From Sphingopyxis sp. CCNWLW2 (GTDB taxonomy: Bacteria > Pseudomonadota > Alphaproteobacteria > Sphingomonadales > Sphingomonadaceae), in NCBI RefSeq assembly GCF_037095755.1, contig NZ_JBAWKJ010000001.1, positions 1,677,001 through 1,741,000 of the forward strand: a stretch of 64,000 bases of DNA, written 5' to 3'. The translations under genes were made by a program, and so were the position numbers. The notes below the pieces were generated by a model. It was not told where the DNA came from. It worked only from the letters and a program-made list of their open reading frames with translations, and did not search any database. Below are positions 42,063-49,646 of this stretch, in pieces. Position 1 is the stretch's first letter. Each line of letters starts with the position of its first letter.

Positions 42063-42197
42063 GATCCTCCCTGTCGCGCAGCGATGGGGAGGGGGACCGC
42101 CGCGAAGCGGTGGTGGAGGGGTTGCGACGTCGCGTCACTACCCCTCCGTCAGCGCTTCGCGCTGCCACCTCCCCATGCCTGCGGCACAGGGAGGATC
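42063..42197. repeat. Large imperfect palindromic repeat downstream of asd
   Basis: The ends GATCCTCCCTGT (42063-42074) and ACAGGGAGGATC (42186-42197) are perfect inverted repeats. Further complementary pieces lie inside (GATGGGGAGG with CCTCCCCAT; CGCGAAGCGG and CAGCGCTTCGCGCTG hairpins). The 135-bp unit has the form of a miniature palindromic (BIME/MITE-like) element. It ends 40 bp before the next start codon. Confidence 0.75.
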
Positions 42198-42236
42198 GCC
42201 GTGGCGATGGCGAAGCATTCAAGCTATGCCGCTGGC

Positions 42237-43016
42237 ATGACCAGCCCCTGCGCCTTTACCCACGCCCTCTGCCGCGCCCCCGCCCCATCGGCGGTGAGCG
42301 GCATCCGTGCCAACGGCGGCCCTGACCCCGACTTCGCCGGCCTTGCTGCCGAACATGCCGCCTATGTAGGGGCGCTCCGCGAACTCGGCCTCGCCGTCGA
42401 AGTCCTGCCGCCGCTCGATGACTTTCCCGACGCGCTGTTCACCGAAGATGTCGCGCTGACCTTTCCCGAGGGCGCGATCCTGCTCCGCCCCGGTGCTCCG
42501 AGCCGCGCGGGCGAAGTCGCGCATATCCGCGAGGCGCTCGCGGCGCGCCACGCCACTTTGCTCGAAATGACCGGCCCCGGCCATGTCGACGGCGGCGATG
42601 TGCTGCGTCTTGCCGACCGCGTGATCATCGGCCTGTCCGACCGCACCGACCGCGCGGGTGCCACCGAACTCGCGGCTTTGCTCGAACGGCTGGGTTATCG
42701 CGCCCAGATCGCGGTAACGCCCGCGGGCGTGCTCCATTTCAAGACCGGCTGCAGCCTGATCGACGAAAGCACGATCCTCGCCGTACCCGCGATGCGCGAT
42801 TGTCCCGAATTTGCGGGCCTCGAAGTCGTGCTGACCCCGCCCGGCGAAGAGGGTGCGGCGAATATCCTCCGCGTGCGCGATACCGTCCTCGTCGGCACGC
42901 GCTGGCTGGCGACGCAGGCGATGCTGGCGGCGCGCGGCGTGCCTTTCCGCCCGCTGCCGACCGACCAGATCGCGCGCATCGACGCCGGGCTCAGCTGTAT
43001 GTCGCTTCGCTGGTGA
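42237..43016 (+). CDS. Arginine-deiminase-superfamily amidinohydrolase (DDAH-like)
   Basis: A 259-residue protein with the pentein fold of dimethylargininases. It contains 'FTHALCRAPAPS' at the start, 'PDALFTEDVAL' (acidic substrate-binding residues near 65-71), 'GPGHVDGGDVL', His167 (GVLHFKTGC) and the catalytic Cys254 near the C terminus (GLSCMSLR). The family hydrolyses methylated arginines to citrulline and alkylamine. ATG 42237 is used since homology starts there; the preceding frame is palindromic repeat sequence. Stand-alone gene. Confidence 0.87.
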   Translation: MTSPCAFTHALCRAPAPSAVSGIRANGGPDPDFAGLAAEHAAYVGALRELGLAVEVLPPLDDFPDALFTEDVALTFPEGAILLRPGAPSRAGEVAHIREALAARHATLLEMTGPGHVDGGDVLRLADRVIIGLSDRTDRAGATELAALLERLGYRAQIAVTPAGVLHFKTGCSLIDESTILAVPAMRDCPEFAGLEVVLTPPGEEGAANILRVRDTVLVGTRWLATQAMLAARGVPFRPLPTDQIARIDAGLSCMSLRW

Positions 43017-43158
43017 CGCATCGAAAATCGCTGTCCTACAATATCTTGCTAGATTAGGTCCTCGGCATGATGCAAGCACCGATGCCGCGCCCGACACCTG
43101 CATTTGCGAGTGAAGTTAGGCAGTTTTCCGCCATTTCTGCCTTGGCGGGTTTCGGTCG

Positions 43159-43788
43159 ATGACGACTGCTCCGGCGCGCCCCGAAGCGCAAAGGCCGCTG
43201 ATCGGCCTGCTCCTTGCGCTCCTCCTTCTCGCGCAGATCGACCAGCCCTATCCCGAGGTTGCGCTGCTCCAGCATATCCCGACGATGCTGCTGATCGTTG
43301 CGGCGCCCTGGTTGCTCCGCCGCTGGCCGCTATCGACGCCAGCCGTCGCGTGCATCGCGCTCTTCATGGCGCTCCACACGCTCGGCGGCCGCTACGCCTA
43401 CAGCAATGTCCCTTATGACGAATGGGTTCGCGCGCTGACCGGCACCAGCCTCTCCGACGCCTTCGGATGGACGCGCAACCATTATGACCGGCTCGTCCAT
43501 TTCGCCTTCGGCGCGCTGTCGGTCATCCCCGTCGCCGAAATCGCGCGGCGCTGGGGCGGCCTCGGCCCGCGCGGTGCGGCCTTAACCGTGCTTGGTTGGG
43601 TGCTGGCCATCTCGAGCCTCTACGAAATCTTCGAATGGCTGCTCACCATCGTCGCGGCGGGCGAAACCGCCGACCGCTACAATGGCCAGCAGGGCGATAT
43701 CTGGGACGCGCAAAAGGATATGGCGCTCGCGCTGCTGGGTGCGATAGGGGTGATGGCGATGGGGCCGATCATCGGGAACAGGAGATAG
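43159..43788 (+). CDS. DUF2238 family membrane protein
   Basis: A 209-residue protein with about six hydrophobic segments. The central signature 'HTLGGRYAYSNVPY', 'NHYDRLVHFAFGAL' and 'EIFEWLLTIV', and the C-terminal 'GQQGDIWDAQKDMALALLG', are characteristic of DUF2238 (YjdF-like). Conserved His, Asp and Glu in the helices hint at a metal or haem ligand, but no function is known. It is followed 2 nt later by a lipoprotein gene. Confidence 0.85.
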   Translation: MTTAPARPEAQRPLIGLLLALLLLAQIDQPYPEVALLQHIPTMLLIVAAPWLLRRWPLSTPAVACIALFMALHTLGGRYAYSNVPYDEWVRALTGTSLSDAFGWTRNHYDRLVHFAFGALSVIPVAEIARRWGGLGPRGAALTVLGWVLAISSLYEIFEWLLTIVAAGETADRYNGQQGDIWDAQKDMALALLGAIGVMAMGPIIGNRR

Positions 43789-43790
43789 GC

Positions 43791-44396
43791 ATGCGCAAGT
43801 TCACGACCCTCGCGATGGTGGCGCTGCTCGCCGCGTGCAAACCCGCCGCCGACAAAGCCCCCGTCGACGCCGATCCTGTCGCCCCGGCGGTGCCCGAGGC
43901 GAAGGCCGACGGCCCCGCCGCGGCGACCACGGCGGTCAGCCTCGACGGCGAGGGACTGCGCTTCGTCGACACGAACAGCGGCAAGACCAGCCTGCTTGCC
44001 TTCGGCGTCCCGCGCGCACAGGCCGAAACCGCGCTCGCCAATGTTGCGGGCAAGGAGGATGACCGCAGCACCAACGAGGAATGCGGCGCGGGCGCGATGG
44101 AATTCACCCGCTACGACGCGATGACGCTCAATTTCCAGGGCGGAAAATTCGCCGGCTGGTTCCTCGGCAACGAACCCGGCGCCGACAGCTATTCGACGAT
44201 GAGCGGCATCGCCATCGGCACGACGCGCGCCAAGGCAAAGGAATCGGTCTCGATCGTCGACCTCGAGGACAGCACGCTGGGCGAGGAGTTCAGCATCGGC
44301 ACCGGCGACAATCTCATCGGCGGCATGTTCGCGGCGCCCGGCGATGCGGCAAAGATCGACGCGTTGTTCGCCGGCACCAACTGTTTCTTCCGCTGA
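43791..44396 (+). CDS. Putative lipoprotein of unknown function
   Basis: A 201-residue protein. The signal peptide has lipobox LLAAC with predicted lipidated Cys16, then an Ala/Pro/Asp-rich linker (about 20-50), then a beta-rich domain ('VSLDGEGLRFVDTNSGKTSLLAFG', 'MTLNFQGGKFAGWFLG', 'GIAIGTTRAKAKESV') with two Cys (in 'NEECGAGAM' and 'GTNCFF') that may pair. No family name can be given. It is coupled to its neighbours by gaps of 2 and 1 nt. Confidence 0.75.
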   Translation: MRKFTTLAMVALLAACKPAADKAPVDADPVAPAVPEAKADGPAAATTAVSLDGEGLRFVDTNSGKTSLLAFGVPRAQAETALANVAGKEDDRSTNEECGAGAMEFTRYDAMTLNFQGGKFAGWFLGNEPGADSYSTMSGIAIGTTRAKAKESVSIVDLEDSTLGEEFSIGTGDNLIGGMFAAPGDAAKIDALFAGTNCFFR

Positions 44397-44397
44397 T

Positions 44398-44853
44398 ATG
44401 ACGCGGGAAATCACCGGCGGCTGCCGCTGCGGCCAACTGCGTTACAGCTTCAAGCAGGACGGGCCGCTCCTCAACTATTGCTGCCACTGCCTCGACTGCC
44501 AGAAATCGACCGCGAGCGCCTTTGCCGATCAGTTGATTGTATCGACCGACGCGTTGACACTGACAGGGCGAAGCGTGACCTTTTCGACCGAGCGCCCGTC
44601 GGGCGGAACGACGAACAACCAGCATTGCCCCGACTGTTTCAGCCGCGTGTGCAACGCGAACACCGTCTATCCCGCGATGACGATCGTCCGCGCCGGGACG
44701 CTCGACGATCCATCGGAGCTCGAACCCTTCGCGCATATCTGGGTGAAGCGAAAGCGCGGATGGATAGCGATCGCAGAAGGCGTGCCGACCTTCGACGAAA
44801 GTCCCGATCCGATGGAGTTCATGCGTTTTGCAACCGCGCGGCGCGGCGCCTGA
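44398..44853 (+). CDS. GFA/Mss4-like zinc protein (DUF636)
   Basis: A 151-residue protein of the GFA family (related to glutathione-dependent formaldehyde-activating enzyme). Zinc-binding Cys pairs are visible: GGCRCGQLRYS, 'NYCCHCLDCQKSTAS' and 'HCPDCFSRVC'. The enzyme activity of this subgroup is not established. It starts 1 nt after the lipoprotein stop, so the three genes 43159-44853 form one transcript. It converges on emrB with a 4-bp gap. Confidence 0.88.
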   Translation: MTREITGGCRCGQLRYSFKQDGPLLNYCCHCLDCQKSTASAFADQLIVSTDALTLTGRSVTFSTERPSGGTTNNQHCPDCFSRVCNANTVYPAMTIVRAGTLDDPSELEPFAHIWVKRKRGWIAIAEGVPTFDESPDPMEFMRFATARRGA

Positions 44854-44857
44854 TCTG

Positions 44858-46447
44858 TCAGTGCCCCATATCCGCCGCCGAGGCCTTCGGCCCGCCCGGT
44901 TTGGGTGGGCGTAGCAACAGCACCAGCGGCACCGACGCCAGCGTCACCCACATCATCGCCCAGAAATCGTCGATATAGGCGACCATCGCTGCCTGCCGGT
45001 TGATCTCGGCATTGACCATCGCCAGCGCCGCATCGCCCGCGATGCCGAAGCGGTCAGCGGTCGACGGGTCGAGCAGGCTGACCGAGCTGTTGGTGACATG
45101 CGCGGCCAGATCCTCGTGGCTCCGCTGGATGTTCGACCCGAGCAGCGTGGTGACGATCGAGATGCCGACCGAGGCGCCGAGGCTGCGGAACAGGTTGAGC
45201 AGGCTCGACCCGTCGGTGCGATATTGCGGCTCGATCGTCGCGAACGCCATCGTGTTCAAGGGAATGAAGATCAGCCCCATGCCGAGCCCTTGCACCAGCC
45301 CGCTGACGATCACCGGCTGCATTCCCATCATCAGCGACCAATGGCTCATCTGCCAGAGCGAGTAAGCCGCGATGAGCAGGCCGGTTCCGACCAGCCACCG
45401 CGCGTCGATCTTGCCGAGCAATTGGCCCGCGACCCACATGCTGGCGAGGATGCCGATCCCGCGCAGCGCGAGCACGATGCCGGTGTCGATCACCGGCCAG
45501 CCGAACAGATTCTGCAGCATTGGCGGCAGCAGCGCCATCGACGCGAACATCACGACGCCGATCACGACCATGAAACCCATCGCGGTGACGAGATTGCGGT
45601 CGGCGAGCATCGCGCGGCTGAACAAGGGCGCGCGCGCCGTGAACATATGGACGACGAACATCCACAGGCAGGAGACGGCGACGCCCAGTTCGATCCAGAT
45701 TTCGATGCTCTCGAACCAGTCCTGATGCGCGCCGCGGTCGAGCATCAGCTGGAGCGCGGCAAGCCCCAGCGCGAGCATCGAGAAACCGAACAGGTCGAAC
45801 CGCCGCGTGACGCTTTTTGTCTTGGGCAGCAGCGCCCACATCATCGCGAGCGTGATCAGCCCGACGGGCAGGTTGACGTAAAAGACCCAGCGCCAGTTGA
45901 CGCTTTCGGTCAGCCAGCCGCCCAATATCGGCCCCAGGATCGGCCCGATCATAATCCCCATGCCCCAGATCGACATCGCGCGCGCATGGCGCTCGGGCGG
46001 GTTGATGTCGAGCATCACCGACTGCGACAGCGGGCCGATAAAGGCGGCGCTGACCCCCTGCAGGAAGCGGAAGGCGACCATCTGCTCGAGCGTCTGCGCG
46101 GCGCCGCACGCCATCGACGCGACGATGAAGCCCGCGACCGCGGCGATGAACAATTCGCGTCGCCCGATGCGGTCGGCGAGCCAGCCGGTGATCGGCATCG
46201 CGACCGCCGAGGCGAGGATATAGCTCGTCAGCACCCACGTCACCGTCTCGCTCGTCGCGCCGAGTGCCGACTGCATGTGCGGGATCGCGACATTGGCGAT
46301 CGTCGTGTCGAGGATCTGCATGATCGACGCGCCCATGACCGCGACGGTCAGCAGCCCGCGATAGCGCACGCGTTCGTGCAGCGGGATCGACTCGTCATCA
46401 GGGAGCGCCGCGGCCGACGGCCGACGGGGAAGGGCGTTGCTCGCCAC
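44858..46447 (-). CDS. emrB: EmrB/QacA (DHA2) family drug efflux transporter
   Basis: A 529-residue, 14-helix major facilitator protein. Motif A is 'GWLADRIGRREL' and motif C 'GPILGPILGGWLTE'; the N terminus leads into 'TVAVMGASIMQILDTTIANVA', the DHA2 signature with the membrane-embedded Asp. It exports toxic compounds together with the EmrA adaptor encoded 6 nt upstream. It is the last gene of the marR-emrA-emrB operon. Confidence 0.93.
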   Translation of the reverse strand: MASNALPRRPSAAALPDDESIPLHERVRYRGLLTVAVMGASIMQILDTTIANVAIPHMQSALGATSETVTWVLTSYILASAVAMPITGWLADRIGRRELFIAAVAGFIVASMACGAAQTLEQMVAFRFLQGVSAAFIGPLSQSVMLDINPPERHARAMSIWGMGIMIGPILGPILGGWLTESVNWRWVFYVNLPVGLITLAMMWALLPKTKSVTRRFDLFGFSMLALGLAALQLMLDRGAHQDWFESIEIWIELGVAVSCLWMFVVHMFTARAPLFSRAMLADRNLVTAMGFMVVIGVVMFASMALLPPMLQNLFGWPVIDTGIVLALRGIGILASMWVAGQLLGKIDARWLVGTGLLIAAYSLWQMSHWSLMMGMQPVIVSGLVQGLGMGLIFIPLNTMAFATIEPQYRTDGSSLLNLFRSLGASVGISIVTTLLGSNIQRSHEDLAAHVTNSSVSLLDPSTADRFGIAGDAALAMVNAEINRQAAMVAYIDDFWAMMWVTLASVPLVLLLRPPKPGGPKASAADMGH

Positions 46448-46453
46448 CGGACG

Positions 46454-47554
46454 TTACTTCGTAAACACCCGCACGTCCGCCGACAGCCCCGCGATCATGT
46501 CGCGCGCGGGCTTTTCGTCGAAGGCGATGCGTACCGGCACGCGCTGCGTCACCTTGACCCAGTTGCCCGTGGCATTCTGCGCCGGCAGCACCGAAAATTC
46601 GCTGCCCGTGCCCGCACCGATCGTCAGCACATGGCCGCGCACCTTCACCCCCGGATAGGCGTCGAAGCTGATTTCGGCGCGCTGGCCGACGCGCATGTCG
46701 GCGAGGTCGGTTTCCTTGAAATTGGCCTCGACCCACGGATGCGCGGTATCGACCAGCGTCACCGCGGGAAGCCCCGCGACCATCATCTGGCCGACCTGCA
46801 GCCGGTCCGACTGCGCGATACGGCCGGCACTCGGCGCGCGAACCGTCGTGCGGCCCATGTTCACCTGCGCCTGCGAGCGCTGGACGCGCGCCGCCTCGAC
46901 CTGCGGGTTGATCCCGCTCGACGGGCCGGCGGCGAGCTTGGTGCGCGCTTCGGCGGCGGCCGCCTCGGCTTGACGTACGCTCTCTCGCGCCTGCTGGAGC
47001 GCGTGGCGTGACGCGTCATAGGCGGCCCTCGTTGTGAAGCCCTTTTCCATCAGTGCCGCCTGCCGGTCGAAGGTCACCTGCGCGAACTTCACATCCTCGC
47101 GCGCCGCAGCGATGTCGACATTCGACGTGTTCGCGCTCGCCGACAGATTGCCGACCTCGACCTCGGCCGCGTCGATCGCGGCGGTCGCCTGCGCGACGGT
47201 CAGCGCATAGGGTTCGCCATCGATGCGGAACAGCAGCTGGCCCTTCGCGACCTGCTGGCCATCGCGCACCGCAACCTCGGTAATCCGCCCGCCGACTTCG
47301 GCGGCGACCGACACCTTGTCCATCTGGACATAGGCATTGTCGGTCGACACCGACCCGCCGCTCGTCAGCCACCAGCCGGCGCCGCCCGCGATCAACGCGA
47401 AGGGCAGGCCGAACATCAGGATGCGCGTGCGCCAGCTCGCCTTGGACGCATTCTCGGTTTCGAGTGCCGGGCTCGGCAAGGGGTCGGCCTTTGGCGCCGC
47501 CTTGGGCGGGGTGGCGTTTTCGGCCTTCGGGCGAGAGGGGGAGAGCTGGTCCAT
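46454..47554 (-). CDS. emrA: HlyD/EmrA membrane fusion protein
   Basis: A 366-residue periplasmic adaptor. It has a cytoplasmic Pro-rich N terminus (about 35 residues), one membrane helix ('ILMFGLPFALIAGGAGWWL'), a biotinyl-lipoyl-like domain ('NAYVQMDKVSVAAEVGGRI'), a coiled-coil hairpin (about 115-200), and a beta-barrel with 'APSAGRIAQSDRLQVGQMV'-like sequence. It links EmrB to an outer-membrane channel. ATG 47554 overlaps the marR stop by one base-triplet (ATGA), so it is translated with it. Confidence 0.93.
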   Translation of the reverse strand: MDQLSPSRPKAENATPPKAAPKADPLPSPALETENASKASWRTRILMFGLPFALIAGGAGWWLTSGGSVSTDNAYVQMDKVSVAAEVGGRITEVAVRDGQQVAKGQLLFRIDGEPYALTVAQATAAIDAAEVEVGNLSASANTSNVDIAAAREDVKFAQVTFDRQAALMEKGFTTRAAYDASRHALQQARESVRQAEAAAAEARTKLAAGPSSGINPQVEAARVQRSQAQVNMGRTTVRAPSAGRIAQSDRLQVGQMMVAGLPAVTLVDTAHPWVEANFKETDLADMRVGQRAEISFDAYPGVKVRGHVLTIGAGTGSEFSVLPAQNATGNWVKVTQRVPVRIAFDEKPARDMIAGLSADVRVFTK

Positions 47555-48000
47555 CAGGCGATTTCTTCTTCTTTTTGGCAAATGCGGCGGGAGAGGTTGG
47601 CGCGGACGCGTTCGACGAGATCGATGAGCTGGTCGCGCTCGGTTGCGCTCAGCCCTTCGGTCGCCTCGGCGGTTAGCGCGTCAGCCATCTCGCGCATTCC
47701 GCCGAGCAGCTCGCCGGCGCGTGGGGTCAGATAGAGCTGCCAGGCGCGGCGGTCGGCGGGGTCGGCGCGGCGCTCGACCAGTCCGGCCTCGACCAGCCGG
47801 TCGACCATGCGCGACAAGGTGATCGGTTCGACCTCGATCAGCTCGGCGAGCGGTCCCTGCCTTATGCCTTCGTGCCGCTTCAGATAGGTGATGAGGCGCC
47901 ATTGCAGCGCGGTGATGCCGCTATCGCGCGTGCGCGCGTTGAACGAACGCCGGAACAGGCGCGCGGTATCGTTGAGCAGGAATCCGATCGTTTCACTCAT
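47554..48000 (-). CDS. MarR-family repressor of emrAB
   Basis: A 148-residue winged-helix protein: 'ALQWRLITYLKRHEGIRQGPLAELIEVEPITLSRMVDRLVEAGLV' contains the recognition helix (split here by position about 33-77), and 'ERRADPADRRAWQLYLTP' is the wing. MarR proteins lose DNA affinity on binding aromatic ligands or drugs. It heads the marR-emrA-emrB operon. The promoter just upstream contains a perfect palindrome in its spacer, and the -10 box lies only 7 bp from the ATG, so a leaderless transcript is predicted. Confidence 0.92.
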   Translation of the reverse strand: MSETIGFLLNDTARLFRRSFNARTRDSGITALQWRLITYLKRHEGIRQGPLAELIEVEPITLSRMVDRLVEAGLVERRADPADRRAWQLYLTPRAGELLGGMREMADALTAEATEGLSATERDQLIDLVERVRANLSRRICQKEEEIA

Positions 48001-48007
48001 GGACTAG

Positions 48008-48036
48008 GATATAATAGCAATTGCTACTATTTTCAA
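48008..48036 (-). promoter_or_regulatory. marR-emrAB promoter with operator in the spacer
   Basis: On the minus strand TTGAAA (48036-48031), a 17-nt spacer and TATATC (48013-48008). The spacer holds the perfect palindrome TAGCAATTGCTA (48015-48026), the natural MarR site. The -10 box ends 7 bp before the ATG at 48000 and no ribosome site is present. Confidence 0.7.
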
Positions 48037-48126
48037 CGTCCGGATTTTGCAGCCAACAATCTCGAATCTGGTGTAAATTTTCTTTACACTGCTTGCGCCG
48101 AGCGCGTTTTTCGGCAGGATGACGTT

Positions 48127-48774
48127 ATGAGTTTGACCGCAGACCTCTTCTGGTCCTTTCGCTCGCCGTACAGCTACCTCGCTATCGGCCGTTATCGCGC
48201 GCTCGCCGCCAGCCACGATCTGACGATCAACCTGCGCCCGGTCTATCCGCTTGCGATCCGCCAGCCCGACTTCTTCGAGCGCAACCATCCCAATTGGCTA
48301 AGCTATACGGTGCGCGACATGATCCGGGTCGCGCAGTTTCATGGCATCCCCTTTGGCCCCCCGCGCCCCGATCCGATCGTGCAGGACATCGCGACCCGCG
48401 CGATCGCGGCCGAGCAACCTTATATCTATCGCCTGACGCGGCTCGGGCAGGCGGCGTCGCGGCGCGGCAAGGGACTTGGTTTTGCGCATGAAGCGGCACA
48501 GCTCATCTGGGGCGGGGCGCAGGACTGGCACCTCGGCGATCATCTGGCGGGCGCTGCGAAACGCGCCGGCCTCGACCTCTCCGAGCTCGACGCCGAAGCG
48601 GTGAGTGAGGCCGAACTGCTCGATAACGAGATTGCGGCGAACCAGGTCGCGCTCGAGATTGCCGGCCATTGGGGCGTGCCGACTCTGGTATTCGACGGCG
48701 AGCCCTTCTTCGGGCAGGACCGGATCGAAATGGCGAAATGGCGCATGGAGCAAAAGGGCTTGCGCCCGCGCTGA
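48127..48774 (+). CDS. DsbA-fold isomerase, 2-hydroxychromene-2-carboxylate isomerase family
   Basis: A 215-residue thioredoxin-like protein without CXXC; instead 'FWSFRSPYSYLAIGRY' (residues 8-23) holds the Ser that replaces the redox Cys in HCCA isomerases (kappa-class GST relatives). The C-terminal 'GVPTLVFDGEPFFGQDRIEMAKW' is the cis-Pro and helix region. These enzymes need glutathione and act in aromatic breakdown, but the true substrate here is unknown. It is divergent from marR across 126 bp; the next gene follows after 44 bp. Confidence 0.87.
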   Translation: MSLTADLFWSFRSPYSYLAIGRYRALAASHDLTINLRPVYPLAIRQPDFFERNHPNWLSYTVRDMIRVAQFHGIPFGPPRPDPIVQDIATRAIAAEQPYIYRLTRLGQAASRRGKGLGFAHEAAQLIWGGAQDWHLGDHLAGAAKRAGLDLSELDAEAVSEAELLDNEIAANQVALEIAGHWGVPTLVFDGEPFFGQDRIEMAKWRMEQKGLRPR

Positions 48775-48818
48775 TCGGCGCTTGCCGAACCGGGCGCGAT
48801 GGGCGCATAGCGCGGCGC

Positions 48819-49571
48819 ATGACGAACGAACCCCAATATTTCGAAGCGCGCGACGGCGTGCGGCTGGCGTGGCGCGAGATGGGTGAAGGACGCCCTCTCT
48901 TTTTGCTTCACGGCCTGTTTTCGAGCGGCGAGGTCAACTGGATCAAGTTCGGCACCGCCGCGCGCGTGGCATCCGAAGGATATCGCGTGATCATGCCCGA
49001 CCTGCGCGTCCACGGGTCGAGCGACGCGCCGCACGAGGAGGAGTTTTATCCGCCCGACGTGCTCGTGCACGACCTCGAGGATCTGGTGGCGCATCTCGGC
49101 CTGACCGATTTTGACCTCGGCGGCTTTTCGCTCGGCGCGCGCACCAGCGCGCGCGCGGTGGTCGCGGGGATGCTGCCACGCCGGCTGATCCTCGGCGGGA
49201 TGGGGTTGGCGGGGCTTGCCGGCTGGCAGCGGCGCGGCAAATTCTTCAGGCGCGTCATCGCCGAATATGAAACGGCAAAGCGCGGCGACGACACCTGGCT
49301 GTCGATCCAGTTTATGAAGACGATGAAGGTCGACCGCATCGCGGCGGGGCATCTGCTCGACAGCTTCACCGACACGACCCCCGAAATGCTCGCGGCGCTG
49401 ACGATGCCGACGCTCGTCGTGTGCGGCGCGCAGGATCAGGACAATGGATCGGCCGAGGAGCTGGTTGCGGCGCTCGCCGACGCCAGGCTCGCGACGATCC
49501 CCGGCACGCATATGACGAGCGTCACCCAGCCCGAGCTGGGCGAGGCGATCGCCGCCTTTCTCGCGGCTTGA
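48819..49571 (+). CDS. Alpha/beta-fold hydrolase
   Basis: A 250-residue protein with the oxyanion motif 'LLHGLFSSG', the nucleophile Ser104 (GGFSLGART), an acid near 'VVCGAQDQDNG' and the His in 'PGTHMTSV'. A cap region lies around 130-190. This is the esterase/lyase-type alpha/beta hydrolase fold; no substrate can be predicted. ATG 48819 opens just before the first strand (PQYFEARDGVRLAW). No strong ribosome site is visible, but no other start fits better. Confidence 0.87.
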   Translation: MTNEPQYFEARDGVRLAWREMGEGRPLFLLHGLFSSGEVNWIKFGTAARVASEGYRVIMPDLRVHGSSDAPHEEEFYPPDVLVHDLEDLVAHLGLTDFDLGGFSLGARTSARAVVAGMLPRRLILGGMGLAGLAGWQRRGKFFRRVIAEYETAKRGDDTWLSIQFMKTMKVDRIAAGHLLDSFTDTTPEMLAALTMPTLVVCGAQDQDNGSAEELVAALADARLATIPGTHMTSVTQPELGEAIAAFLAA

Positions 49572-49646
49572 CCGGACTCGCGCCAAGCGCCTAGCTGTTC
49601 GCATGCGCCGTAGAGCGCTGCGATAACTTTCCAGAGGACGCACCCC

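Noticed and set aside
40750..42222. 490-codon minus-strand frame opposite asd
   Set aside because: Antisense shadow of a complete, well-conserved aspartate-semialdehyde dehydrogenase; no ribosome site or domain.
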